This document shows positions 1-10,849 of a DNA stretch of 64,000 bases, in pieces. The position numbers and the translations under genes were made by a program. Every line of letters starts with the position of its first letter. The first letter of the stretch is position 1. The notes below the pieces were generated by a model. That model was not told the origin of the DNA. It made no database searches and was given only the letters and a program-made list of their open reading frames with translations. This DNA is from Eucalyptus grandis (taxonomy: Eukaryota; Streptophyta; Magnoliopsida; Myrtales; Myrtaceae): positions 34,856,844 to 34,920,843 of the forward strand of contig NC_052613.1 in NCBI RefSeq assembly GCF_016545825.1, given 5' to 3'.

Positions 1-872
1 GCTTTCATCCCGTTGTTCAAGAGCGTGCTGAACGCGGGGTCCTTCATGGCGCACTCGAAGATGCTCATCCCGTTTGCATTCTGAAAGGGGCTTCCTCCAT
101 TTTTAACTGCTTCCTGCAACCCATACCTGCACAATGGTAAGTGTAAAGTTGTAGTTGGCAAGCGAGGTGCAGCTGGTGTCCGTAAGTGAACCGAGATGAA
201 GAAGCATGGTTGCGACGCTTATAGCGCCAAATGATTCGTGATTGATGATCTTTTTGTGCCATCTCTTTCTCCAGCAAAGCATTTTAGGCTCATGGAGCAA
301 TCAGCAAGTATCTCTTGCCATCCTCTTCTCTCATAGATAATTAAACAAGTTTAGTTCATCATGAAAAAGTGAAGAGAACTTCGAGTTACATAATCAGTGT
401 GGTTTTTAATTTGTGATACGTGCTTAGTTATAGCGAGTTGAAAACTTCGACGGAAAGAAAGAATGAACACAAACCAGCCGTTGATGACGGTCTTATGTTG
501 GAGGAATCGCAGCAATGGCGTGAAAGAACCGGCTTCGCTGTTCACAAAGTACTTGCTCTTTGGCCCGAGGCCATACAGACTCTGATCGCCATGAAGAGTG
601 CACGACAAGTAGGAGAAGCTCGCCAGGAGCCGTAGCATGCGGTTGATGGTGCGTGGGGCGTCCGGGTTGGTGATCCCGAGGCGGACCGCAATCTGGGACG
701 GTGAGAGCCGGGCGGAGGCCCCGCCTTCCTGGGCTAGCAAGTCGATGATCCCAAGCTCGACGGCGGACGTGAACACCATGGGGACGGCCGTGAGGATGCA
801 AGTCTCGAAGGCAGCCACGAGCTCCTCATCCTCAGCAGGCGTCGTGATCGATTGGGTCTCGCTAGGATCCAT
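1..872 (-). CDS. Plant O-methyltransferase (COMT-like), 5' part
   Basis: Two exons are visible: exon 1 at 475-872 and the start of exon 2 at 1-126, with a GT-AG intron at 127-474. The gene runs off the left window edge, so only about 175 of some 360 residues are seen. Exon 1 holds the N-terminal winged-helix dimerisation domain (VPMVFTSAVELGIIDLLAQ, then a DAPRTINRMLRLLASFSYLS region). Joining the exons gives ING-W-YGLQEAVKNGG followed by NGMSIFECAMKDP, matching the W-Y-x-L-x-x-A-V-x-x-GG-x-PF-x-x-A-x-GM segment of caffeic-acid-type enzymes. Such cytosolic enzymes move a methyl group from S-adenosylmethionine to phenolic hydroxyls. The SAM-binding and catalytic C-terminal domain lies outside the window, so the substrate cannot be told. 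The start codon at 872 is the first in frame and lies about 100 bases below a TATA box. No defect is seen in this part. Confidence 0.9.
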
Positions 873-973
873 GTTGGCTTCTGCACTGTTGCTGAGAGAT
901 CAAAGGTGGAGTTTGAGAAATGAGGGATTGAAGAGTTGGTTTGTGGATGGGTTGGTAAACATGAGGAGCTGCC

Positions 974-982
974 CTTTATATA
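974..982 (-). promoter_or_regulatory. TATA box of the O-methyltransferase gene
   Basis: The minus strand reads TATATAAAG here, about 100 bases upstream of the ATG at 872, the right distance for a short 5' UTR. The motif lies inside the first unit of the tandem duplication at 920-2414. Confidence 0.65.
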
Positions 983-1734
983 GTGTTCTTCATGAGTCTT
1001 GGGAGGTTAATGGCAGAGGACAGGAATCCTCCGTGTCCAGCAAGAATGTCTCAACAAATCTCAACCATTAACCGATTCGGTATTCGGGGTAGATCTCTTA
1101 TCATCACCTTCATTTGCGTAGGTTAGAAATCTGAATGAGAGAGAATCATGAAACTGGTCCTTCCTCTACAAGAAGCATTTATGATGTGCCACCCAGTTAT
1201 AAACCCTAGAAAACATGTAGATGGGGGTGACGGACTAGGAGGGTGGCTGAGAGGGGGCTCTTCACATGGATCGGTGTCTTGAATGGATGCAGTAGGAGCT
1301 GGCGTGGAAAAGAAGGGTTCGTCTCTTTGAAGGAATACTGTTTTTATGAAAAATTGTTTTATGACTTTTCGGTATTTGAACGACTGATAAATGATCGATT
1401 TACAAGAAACATTTTTAATAGGTTGACAACAAGTTTAGATTTGTAAAACTAACTTCATATTCTGATAAGAAGGAAATCACTTTCCCTAAACCACTAAACA
1501 AATGGAAAATGATTTTCGTGAAAAATATTGTTCTTTATCATGAAGTTTTCAATGAAACAAAATACACCTGAAGATTTAGATGACAAATATGAGTGATGGT
1601 GAACTGACACGTATACTTTAAAATCCATTTTGGATATTGAGAAAAGATTGACCTCCGTTGCATTTCTTTGACACAAGGTAATGAGGGATTGAAAAGTTGG
1701 TTTGTGGATGGGTTGGTAAACATGAGGAGCTGTC

Positions 1735-1743
1735 CTTTATATA
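1735..1743 (-). promoter_or_regulatory. Second, duplicated TATA element
   Basis: This is the copy of the methyltransferase TATA motif in duplication unit 2. It keeps TATATAAAG and the downstream leader-like sequence. A transcript starting here would carry about 760 extra leader bases before the methyltransferase ATG. Whether it is used cannot be told from sequence. Confidence 0.45.
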
Positions 1744-2456
1744 GTGTCCTTCATGAGTCTTGGGAGGTTAATGGCAGAGGAAGGAATCCTCCGTGTCCAG
1801 CTCGAATGTCTCAACAATTCTCAACCATTAACCGATTCGGTATTCGGGGTAGATCTCTTATCGTCACCTTCATTTGCGTAGGTTAGAAATCTGAATGAGA
1901 GAGAATCAAGAAACTGGTCCTTCCTCTACAAGAAGCATTTATGATTTTCCACCCAGTTATAAACCCTAGAAAACATGTAGATGGGGGTGATGGACTAGGA
2001 AGGTGGCTGAGAGGGGGCTCTTTACATGGATCAGTGTCTTGAATGGATGCAGTAGGAGCTGGCGTGGAAAAGAAGGGTTCGTCTCTTTGAAGGAATACTG
2101 TTTTTATGAAAAATTGTTTTCTGACTTTTCGGTATTTGGACGATTGATAAATGATTGATTTACAAGAAATAGATTTGTAAAACTGACTTCATATTCTTAT
2201 AAGAAGGAAATCACTTTTCCTAAACCACTAAACAAATGGAAAATGATTTTCGTGAAAAATATTATTCTTTATCATGAAGTTTTTGATGAAACAAAATGCA
2301 CCCGACGATTTAGAGGACAAATATGAGTGATGGTGTGCTAACACGTATACTTTAAAATCCATTTTGGATATTGAGAAAAGATTGACCTCCGTTGTATTTC
2401 TTTGACACAAGGTAATTGAATTCAAGATTCTTTGTAGAGTTCTCACAAAATGAAAA

Positions 2457-3744
2457 GGGAAAATTTCAAATAAGAGCATAAAAAGCCATCATTTTTTCAA
2501 ATAAGGGCATGAAGTTGACATTATTTCAAATAAAAGCCTAAAATGACAATGTCAATCCCAAAGAATGGCCTGAAGTGATTATGATTGTTTTAAATAAGGA
2601 TATGCTCTCACTAACTCACCGGTCAGCAAAATATTCTGGCTGACGAGGAATATTTTTATCAAAATACAATTTAAATTTAAATTTAATTACATTAAAATTT
2701 TTAAAAATAACAATTTAAAAAAATAAAAAAAAAATGGGAAAATTCAAGCGGGAGGGCTCCCCTCCCCTAGTGGCCGCCGCCCCATTGCTGGTGGGGCGGC
2801 AGCAGTGGGGCGGCAGCAACACCTGACGAGGTTGCCAGCGCCTGGGCAAGGGCCCCCGCCTTCTCTCCCACTCTACCTCGCTCGCCCTTAATTCCGCTGC
2901 TCATCCTTTTGCAATCGCCGTCGCCACCCGGAGGACCGATCATGGCGAGTGAGGTTTTGTTGTCCTCGGGATTTTGCTATTTCGGTCGATTGCCCGCTGA
3001 TGGATCGCCGTTTATGAGCCGTAAGAGGGGGGATGGCCGATGCCCTTTCAACTTGGAGCTCCAATGCTGTTTTCTCTTCTTTTTTTTTTTTTTTTTCTTT
3101 TCCCGATTGTTTGTTTGTTTGATATTTTTGGTGGGCTTTGTCCAATCAACAGACTGTCGATTACCTGAGTTTCAAGCTCATCATCGTCGGCGACGGAGGC
3201 ACGAGTGAGTTCCTTGTATTCCTAGTTTCGATTTGATCTGTGTGTGGGCGGGGGATGGGATCGTTGCTTGTGGGATTTAACTTGAGTTTCGATGGCTACA
3301 CCGGATGAAGCTTGGTAGCGAGTTCCTGTTTTTCAATGTCGATGCTTATTATCTAGAATTGTGGGGAAAATCGCCGGCCCTCGCTCAGGCGTGCCGGTGA
3401 CCCCACCGGCTGTCGCCACCACCCCACCGGCGATGGGGCGCAGCCACAAGCGGAAGGGAGCCCCTAGGCTTCCTTCATTGATTTTCTTTTTAGTTTTTTT
3501 AATGAAAATGAAATAAAAAGAAAAAAAGAAAGAAAAATTCAAAATTCAAAAGACAAAATTATCTTTCATAAGCCCCTTCTTTGAAACTAATATGATCCAC
3601 TTTATGCTTTTATTTGAAACAATGTCTACTTAGACTTTTATTTAGAAAAATAAGAGTACTTCAGACCCTTATTTAAAACAATGTCAATTTCAAACCCTTA
3701 TTTGAGAAAACAATAATACTTCAGACTCTTATTTGAAATTTTCC
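2457..3744. mobile_element. Mutator-like element (Pack-MULE type)
   Basis: The ends form a perfect 20-bp inverted repeat, GGGAAAATTTCAAATAAGAG, followed inward by several subterminal copies of an AAATAAGGGC-like motif. The element is flanked by an exact 9-bp direct repeat, AAATGAAAA (2448-2456 and 3745-3753), the usual Mutator-superfamily target duplication. It spans 1288 bp and encodes no transposase, so it is non-autonomous. A GC-rich inner part contains a recognisable piece of a Ran GTPase gene, which makes it a gene-capturing element. A long T tract occurs at about 3080-3098. Confidence 0.9.
3147..3204 (+). pseudogene. RAN: Captured Ran GTPase gene fragment
   Basis: The plus strand reads [19 protein letters not shown], which matches the start of plant Ran ([22 protein letters not shown]) with few differences. 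Ran is the small nuclear GTPase that drives nucleocytoplasmic transport. The match stops inside the P-loop, where ACGA is followed by GTGAGT, a good splice donor. Upstream is intron-like sequence with a long pyrimidine tract ending CAACAG, and an ATGGCGAGTGAG|GTTTTG stretch at about 2941 that could be a damaged exon 1. Intron-like flanks show genomic DNA was captured, not cDNA. The fragment cannot encode a working GTPase. Confidence 0.85.
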
Positions 3745-3753
3745 CAAATGAAA

Positions 3754-5514
3754 AATCTAATAGGTAATGACATTTTGAAAATATAAAAACTATTTCTCTT
3801 GGATTTCCAGATCCGACACAATAATTATGTAAAATTTAACAGATCTTTTTCATGTTACCGAAATGATAAGCAAAAATGGTGAATTTATTAATAAGAAATT
3901 CATTTTCATCACTACTACTATTAATATTAGAATGATATAAAGAATTGGTCGATGTTGCATAAGCAATTATTATTATTATTACTATTATTATTATTAAGAG
4001 AAGCGGCTTCATTACGAGAAAGTTTTTAATCACTAAATGATAAATTGATAAACCTACACAATTCAAAAATATCGTTTGTAGATAAATGTAGAAAGAAAAA
4101 GATATTGCAAGTTTTGAATTTTATGAAGATTTATTGTAAAATAAAAAAAAATTAATTTTATAATTGAAATTTAGGAGATTAAAATTAAAATTATTAACTT
4201 ATACAATTATCCCTGGATAATTATAATTACTCCTACTGCTGCTACTACTATCATGCAATAAGAACCGGTCCAAATTGCATAATTAGAAATTGATGCAACC
4301 TAAGATAGCTAAACTTTTATTGTCTTTTGAAAATTTGGTCATTTTAAACCTAAAGTTTTAAAGCAAAAGAACAAGAAGAGGAGGAAGAAGAAAACCCTGA
4401 AGTTGGATGTAAATTTAAAACACACTTTAATAGCAAATTCCAGCTGGCAATGCGATAGAAGCTGCAAAATAAAGTAAGAAATTACCTAATCAATCATAAA
4501 CATGTTATACAAAATGATAATTCACTTTTTAATTTTACCAATTTAACTCTAAATATTTCTGCAAAATTCCAATGCAATCTTGTTGTTCCAATTTTGTTGG
4601 AAATAGCTAACATAATAGTTTAGCCATGCAAATAGTTTCTTGTGGCGCATCGCCATGTTAGCTTAATGACCAAATTAGAATTTCATGTAAAATTTTAAGA
4701 TTGAATCAACAAATTTTTCAAAAATTTGGCACTGAATTAATATCCATGCAATAGATTTAGGATTGAATGGACAATTTCTCAATCATAATGACATAAAGAG
4801 AGAGCTCACTTTTTACATGTTCACTAGAATTGATAGAGGAGGGGCCAACTCTACTCTCATTGTCATTATTCACCACCTAACAAAGTTGCTTTCAATTGTT
4901 GCCTTTACTTCACCTCAAGGGTAAGGACATATCAGGGTTGCTGAGGGTAGCCATAGCCCATACCAGCCCCCGCTGCGTTCCCCCTTCGATAGATGATACA
5001 CCGAAAGCAGACAATTACAAATCCTAGATACAAGATACGATATCTAATAATGTATCATAAGGTTAGAGGGCGGTCGAGGGGGCCTCCCCCTAAGAGAAAT
5101 GCTAGATTTATTAAGACCTTGACTTCTTTCAAGATAACGTGAAGTATAAACCTTTTGATTTTGTGTTCCCAAACCATTTCATCCACCATAGGACTGAAGA
5201 TTATGATGACGAGTAACATATGTACCGATGTTCCTATCGTCATAAGTCCGGTTATCAATGGAGACGGGTTTTATCCAATAGAAGGAATTAATTCGTGATC
5301 CAACGATTAATGATGCATCTCTTTCATCTGATAGTGAAGATAACCCTCAGTTACTTTATCATCACCGTCATCGTTATTGTTATTGAAACGTGAAGGGTGA
5401 TACTGTTTCAAGATTTTTCCTTTTTCAAAATTGCTCTTTTTAAAGAATTATTGCTCCTTCCAATTCCAATGACTCCTCCTTCTCGGCTCCTTTTACTACT
5501 ACCATTATTACTAG
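3754..5514. other. AT-rich intergenic stretch
   Basis: No coding region is recognisable. The stretch contains an interrupted TTA microsatellite at 3966-3996. The segment around 4530-4780 ends in GGATTGAATGGACAATTTCTC and resembles the ends of the MITE-like repeat at 5515-5769, so it may be a worn relative. Confidence 0.5.
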
Positions 5515-5769
5515 GGAAAATTACCCAATTCATCCTAAATTTTCCATTTTTTGTCAATTTAGTTGTAAAATATTGGTGGAATTCTAATATATTCATTCTA
5601 GTTAATTTACTGTAAGTCACTAAGGTAGGTCTAGGCATCGCAAGCCATCCTACATCAGTTATTTCCGAATTACATTGAAATCTCAAATAAAAGTTTAGGC
5701 AAAATTGGAAAGTTAAGAATCGAGTTAGTAATTGCACAACAATTTTAGGATTGATAGGACAAATTTTCC
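5515..5769. mobile_element. MITE-like inverted-repeat element
   Basis: The left end GGAAAATTACCCAATTCATC and the inverted right end GGAAAATTTGTCCTATCAAT align over about 30 bp, with ATCCTAAA shared further in. The 255-bp AT-rich element has no coding capacity. I could not find a convincing target duplication, so its superfamily is open. Confidence 0.55.
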
Positions 5770-5869
5770 ATCGGTGGTACCGCAGCAACAACTGACATTA
5801 TCTATCTGTAAATGAAATTATGAAACTAGGGTTTTCAAACCAAGAGAGACAGCACACAAAACATGCATG

Positions 5870-7190
5870 AGCTTTCGACTTCCACCAACTCCACTCTTTT
5901 TGCACTTTTTACTTCATTTTACCATTAATTTTATATTTAAAGTTTTCCTTTATCTCAGCTTTTGATTTATCACAAACGCTACATAAATAGACCGTTCTTT
6001 TTACTTAATTTCTCAGCACGTGATACTTGAGAAAATGGGACCAAGGGACTAAGGCGAACGCAAACTCATACTGAAATTGATTTGCAAGCGATTCAATCTG
6101 GTTATGGGCTTTGATAAAAAAAAAAAAAAATCTGGTTATGGGCGTCCTTGCTTTCATTGGCATTCTTCTTAGTAGTATTTCGTGGATCTGGTTAGGAAAA
6201 GCTATATGTCCAGTTAAACCTATGCTTGTAGAATATATTCGATCCCTGATCGACGCCTTCTATTCTCTGGCTCTAGCTCGAACATCGCAGCTTCGTGACT
6301 TGCGTTCGCCATGCACTTGCGAGACAACTAGAAGTCCTCGTGGTAACCATGTTTGTATCGGTTGCCATGAACACCTACTGGCAGCACTCTATGACTACTT
6401 TGATGCGCTACAACATTGGAGTTATCTTGGCTAGTACCTTTGATCCAACCGTGCTCGACAAGCACACTGACGAGTAGCTCTCCATGCTAGATTCGACGTA
6501 CCGAGCATGTTCATCTTCCTCTTCCCATACTTGTAGGGTATTGAACTCCTCGGCTTTCACATAGCCTCATACCGAGCTAGTGGGGAAGGTAAACACCTGA
6601 TAGTGCAGATATCAATGCACAGCCGTTAAAATAAGTGAAATGGAAGGAAACTCTATGCATTTTGATATTGAACAAATAAAGTGGGATCCAAGGCATTGCA
6701 ATGCGCGTACATCAGAGGTGAAGCAACCAATTTGGGTGATGAAATCACGTTCCTCGCAGTAATAAACAGGATTCTTCAGCAAATATAAGTTCATTCGTTC
6801 TGTCTTCCCGATTCCAACCAGATCATGCGAAAGAATTAGAGAATGACTGTAATGCTTATGCTCAATGGTTTCTGGCAGAGATAGCGAAGCGCAGCTGATA
6901 TCAGGCCATGACCGTAGTTGGGTACTACACAGACGAATGACCCTGCATAATGATCGGTATCATCACAGAAGTCGCAGTGGCCATGAAAATCTGTATCCCG
7001 AAGGAGGCATAGACCATCTCAGAACTTGGTCGAGTGGTCCCTCGATATGCGTTGAAGCAATGATGGTTGCGCTTGCAACCGTGTAGCCCCAGAGGAACAT
7101 AGGTTCAGTAGGGGCAAAGTGAAGAGCGAGAGACTGTAATGCGTGGAAGTGCGATGGGTGATAAAGGCCGGTGGCCGGTGACCTGCTGAT
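5870..7190. other. Unidentified degraded region with hydrophobic ORF pieces
   Basis: Several short hydrophobic reading-frame pieces occur on both strands: on the plus strand around 6131-6240 (GVLAFIGILLSSISWIWLGK) and 6325-6470 (LVVTMFVSVAMNTYWQHSM), and on the minus strand around 6920-7150 (FGIQIFMATATSVMIPIIMQ). None extends into a full gene and stops are frequent. They may be remains of a membrane protein, but I recognise no family. The sequence continues into 8612-8930, from which it was separated by the hAT-type insertion. Confidence 0.3.
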
Positions 7191-8611
7191 TAGGGGTGTC
7201 CAAAAACCCGACCTGACCTGACTCGACCCGAACACAACCTGAACACGAACCAAACATGAAACAAGTTGAGTACATGTTTTGGGTCTTAATATTGTTCGGG
7301 TAATTGTTATGAAACAAGAAAACAAACATGTTTTGGGTCGGGTTAGGGTTGAAACATTGTTCGGCCCGAACACATTATTGGCTCATTGTGTTTGAAACAA
7401 ACACGTTCTCCTCTCACCCAAACCCAAACACTCTTTAGTCTTCACCCAAACACATTATTGACCCTCCTGACATGACGATTGCGCCTTCTCCGGTCGTTGA
7501 CTCCGCCACTGCCACTGCTGCCGCCGCCATCGATGACTACGCCCTCTCGTCGATTCTACCACCGCGCTCTTCTTTGCTCCTTGCATTCTAGGATTTCACA
7601 GAGTAGCAACAACAACAGGATCTTTTACCACGAAACAAGAACCAACAAGACAGTAGCAATGAACCCAAGAGTGAAAAACGAATTCTTGACTACAATGGGA
7701 AAGTAAAAAGTCAAGGGGATGACCTTGCGAACCCTCTTGCGGCGGACGGCCTTGATCTCGTAAAAGCCCTCGTCTAGCTTCGGCCACTTGGCTCCCTCCT
7801 CATCAGCCTCGGCCTTAGCCTCGGCGTTGTCCTTGTCGTCATCCTCGTCCTCATCGACTTCCTCTTTTTCCTCGGCTTCCTCCGCCGCCTCCTTCTCCTA
7901 GAGAGGATGCCCTCCTCCTGCCACCTCTGCCCACAGACACACACTGAGCGGGAGTCAATGCCAAGTGAAACTGACATCGCGAAAACTGAAAATATAGACA
8001 ATCGGAGTCATTAGAGCTTACTGCCGCCGCCGTTGGCAATGGGGGTCGTCTTCAAGAAGACCTTGGCTTGACGCTGCCACGCTCTTTTTCTTACCTCCAC
8101 CCTTCACCTTCATCCTCTCTCTCCCCCCCTCTCTCTCTACTCTCTCCCATGTGGACTGAGTGATTGATGGAATTTCAAAGTCCTGTCTTTGGGGGTAGTA
8201 GGTTGGAATTCTTTTGCTAGTCTCTGACCTGAGCTGGGAGTCCAAGTTGTTGTAGCCAAGTTGAAATCACTCCACGAAGGAAAGAGAAAGGGGGGAGAGA
8301 GAGAGGTGAAAAGCTTTTTTGGCTTTGTAGGGTTTACTCTCGTGTGCGTCGTCTCGCGACAGGGCCAGAGCATTTGGTCAAGTTTTAACTATGTGTTCTT
8401 ACTTGGAAAGAGAGAGGTGAAAAAAAAAAAAGAGAGAGGAAAACCCAGAAACCCGACCCGTCTTGACCCGACTCGAACCGGCCTGATCCAAATTTTCGAT
8501 GCGGGTCTAATGTGTTTTGGGTTGGTTCGGGTCAACTCATAGTTAGTGACCCTTAAGATTTAGGTCGGGTCAGCTAACATCAAAACCCAACCCGACCCAT
8601 TGACACGCCTA
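7191..8611. mobile_element. hAT-type non-autonomous element carrying a gene fragment
   Basis: The left end is TAGGGGTGTC and the inverted right end TAGGCGTGTC, the TAGGGGTG-type terminus common in plant hAT elements. An exact 8-bp duplication, CTGCTGAT, flanks it (7183-7190 and 8612-8619). Subterminal regions are full of ACCCGACC/GGGTCGGG motifs in opposite orientations. No transposase is present. The interior, about 7460-8300, is a GC-rich, gene-derived insert containing LHP1-like coding sequence on the minus strand. Length is 1421 bp. Confidence 0.88.
7724..8113 (-). pseudogene. LHP1: Captured LHP1-type chromodomain gene fragment
   Basis: On the minus strand, 7905-7724 reads an acidic stretch (EKEEVDEDEDDDKDNAEAKA) leading to KLDEGFYEIKAVRRKRVRK. 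This is the entry to the chromodomain of LIKE HETEROCHROMATIN PROTEIN 1 (plant proteins have DEGFYEIEAIRRKRVRKG). It stops at AAG|GTCATC, consistent with an exon-intron boundary. Further upstream an ATG at 8113 opens MKVKGGGKKKSVAASSQG, which resembles the LHP1 N-terminus, but stops separate the two parts. LHP1 reads H3K27me3 in Polycomb silencing. Here the aromatic-cage region is mostly missing, so the fragment cannot work as a reader. Confidence 0.75.
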
Positions 8612-8930
8612 CTGCTGATGATATGTGGGAAGACTTGAGTGGCAGAGTCAACAAACACAGGTTTGGCCTCTTATGGATTCACCACATGCATAGTTCCTGT
8701 AGCTAGGATAATTGAACTTTGGAAGCTCGTTCTCCATCTGTTTGCAGAATCCTAGCATGTGATTCTCGTTTTATCCAAATCATATTGCATGATCGGGTAC
8801 TCGTAAGTGTGATGTCGAATATGCATTGATCTAGTTCTGCCTCGATGCTTCATTTGTTTTGACTCCATCTTCACCACATGATAGTGGCTGTGTTTTCGGC
8901 CATGTAAAGTCAAAGCCGAGAGTTAGATAC

Positions 8931-9335
8931 TGTAGGAAGAAAGTCGGCGGAAGACGACTAACCTCTTTTTGATGCGCAATAAACAATTTACCCCATAACG
9001 AACGTTAAATTATGGGTGAACGACGAGTAGTATGACTTTGCGATGGTTTGAATGTAGTCATGATAAAAACATCCAATTTTCACAGTATAAATGTCAATTG
9101 TCTTCGTAAAGGAGTAATGGAACGCCTTTTTTTCTTTGATGGAAAGGGGAGAAGAAGAGAGAACAATTTCTTTTTTAACGTTCTTTTTGCCAACCATCCC
9201 AATGGTTATTTTCAGGAGTTTTTTTATATGACTCCCTCATACCCTTCCAAAATGTGTCTCTCCATCATAACATATTAAGACGAAACGGTGCATCTTAATT
9301 GCACCCTATCATGGACGTACTAATAAAATACAACA
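8931..9335 (-). repeat. 3' LTR of the Copia element
   Basis: It begins TGTAGGAAGAAAG and ends TACAACA on the plus strand, so TG...CA termini are kept. It aligns over its length with 15790-16170 joined to 22658-22686. On the minus strand GAGTGGGAGA directly precedes it (plus 9336-9345), a good polypurine tract. Confidence 0.88.
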
Positions 9336-10849
9336 TCTCCCACTCGGATATGATGGGCTTGATAGTTCTCTATCAAGAATATAAGGTATTCAACATTCAT
9401 CAACTTTAGAGATGATTCATATTGGCAAGAAAGCCGTGCGACCAGTGAGTACACTTACACTTGGGAGCTCAAATTATGCATCTATTAGGGATGATATAAT
9501 GGCTACAAACCTAAAAAGAAATAAATAATTGATGTCCCATAGTGTCCTAGACATATTTTGCTACATCAATCCCTTAAGAGATATACTTAATTATTCTCAT
9601 AACACCACATATTTACAATTATATCTACAACCATAGATGGCGATATAATTGGTCAACTAGTAAATACATGCGATAGATATAAAACAACGATAGTCTTCAT
9701 TCGCATTTATGTCTCTCTCCATTTTAGAACAATTGATTTCTAAACACGTCCCATAAAGTCATATCTATTTATGACCACTGGTAACATGATAAAGTAGTAA
9801 TATTGATCTTTCACTTCGAAAACATAGTCAGAAGTAACATATGACACAAAATGAGGTAAATTATAAATTACCTCAATGACTCATACGATGAGTAAATATA
9901 GATAATTTCACTCATATTCCATTGTCGGTCATACAATGCACATGTAATATGAATTACATACTATAGTGAATTTCTCTTTTTATAAAAGCATATGTCATTT
10001 ATTAAATATATCAATTATATGGATTTTTGTTTAAACATAGTCACTTGTTTCTCAAGTACTCAAGTTCAGCTTGAGTGCTATATCAGCTCACTTTCTATAG
10101 AGCCCAATTAAGTACTTGTATTTGGCATCTTTTAGACATACATGATTGTGGGATTATCATATTTGGTCTTATCATATACAAATTACAGACCTCATCTTGA
10201 CTCCAATCAAGGTAACATATTATTTTATGTACCAAACTTGCTATTCAGCATTTATTTGTACATAACGTCTCGTCTCAATATGCTAATTATAGCATTTGAG
10301 GTGATTGTTCGTGTGAATGAGCCAATCATTGCTTGTTGATATACTTTTCAATAACATATGTGTGTTTGTACTAGGCTCATAATGGATTTATATTTATTGA
10401 TAAAACATCAAGTCACTAATAAACTAACAAGTACAATACATATGTTCACATATACATAAGCCAACGATCCTCTATAATATTACATAAACATTCTACGTAA
10501 CTCTAGTAACATCCTGTGAGTCAAGAATACGTCTCTAGGAACAACTTTCATAAATGGATCAGTAATCATTTTATTAGTTGAAATATATTGCATGACCACT
10601 TCTTTTTGTGCTATTATATCTTTGCTGAAGTTGTTTTATTATGTCAATATGCTTCGTCCTTCCATGATACTTGGGATTTTTCACATAGGTAATGGCTGTT
10701 TGACTATCACAATAAACTATCACTAGTCTTGGAACCTCAGTGACAAATTTTTAACCATACTGCTTGTTGCACTGCGGCAGAGGACATAATAAATTTTGCC
10801 TCTATCGTAGATAAAGCCGTGCATGTCTATTTCTTAATATTCTAAGAAG
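9336..10849 (-). other. Copia 3' non-coding region
   Basis: This AT-rich stretch lies between the RNase H remains and the 3' LTR. It contains no recognisable coding sequence and only degenerate pol-like traces near its right end. Confidence 0.5.

Larger units (their letters stand above)
920..2414. repeat. Tandem duplication of a ~750-bp promoter segment
   Basis: Unit 1 (920-1680) and unit 2 (1681-2414) are direct repeats, close to identical by eye. Both start ATGAGGGATTGAA and end at TTTGACACAAGGTA. Each includes the TATA element, part of the methyltransferase 5' leader, and a block around CCGATTCGGTATTCGGGG. They differ by scattered substitutions and by about 25 bases present near 1410 in unit 1 and absent from unit 2. 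Only unit 1 touches the coding region. I see no open reading frame or transposon ends in the unit, so a segmental tandem duplication is the simplest reading. Confidence 0.93.

Noticed and set aside
1243..1446. Small plus-strand gene between methyltransferase promoter copies
   Set aside because: No homology, and its counterpart in the second duplication unit is not preserved as a frame.
5515..5769. Assignment of the MITE to a superfamily
   Set aside because: The inverted ends are clear, but no convincing target duplication was found, so I left the superfamily open.
6111..7190. Potassium-transporter-like (KUP/HAK) gene
   Set aside because: A few hydrophobic stretches loosely recall transporter helices, but they lie on opposite strands, are short, and show no diagnostic motif.
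7479..7706. Plus-strand gene in the hAT insert
   Set aside because: The coding similarity (LHP1-like) is on the minus strand; this frame is its GC-rich shadow.
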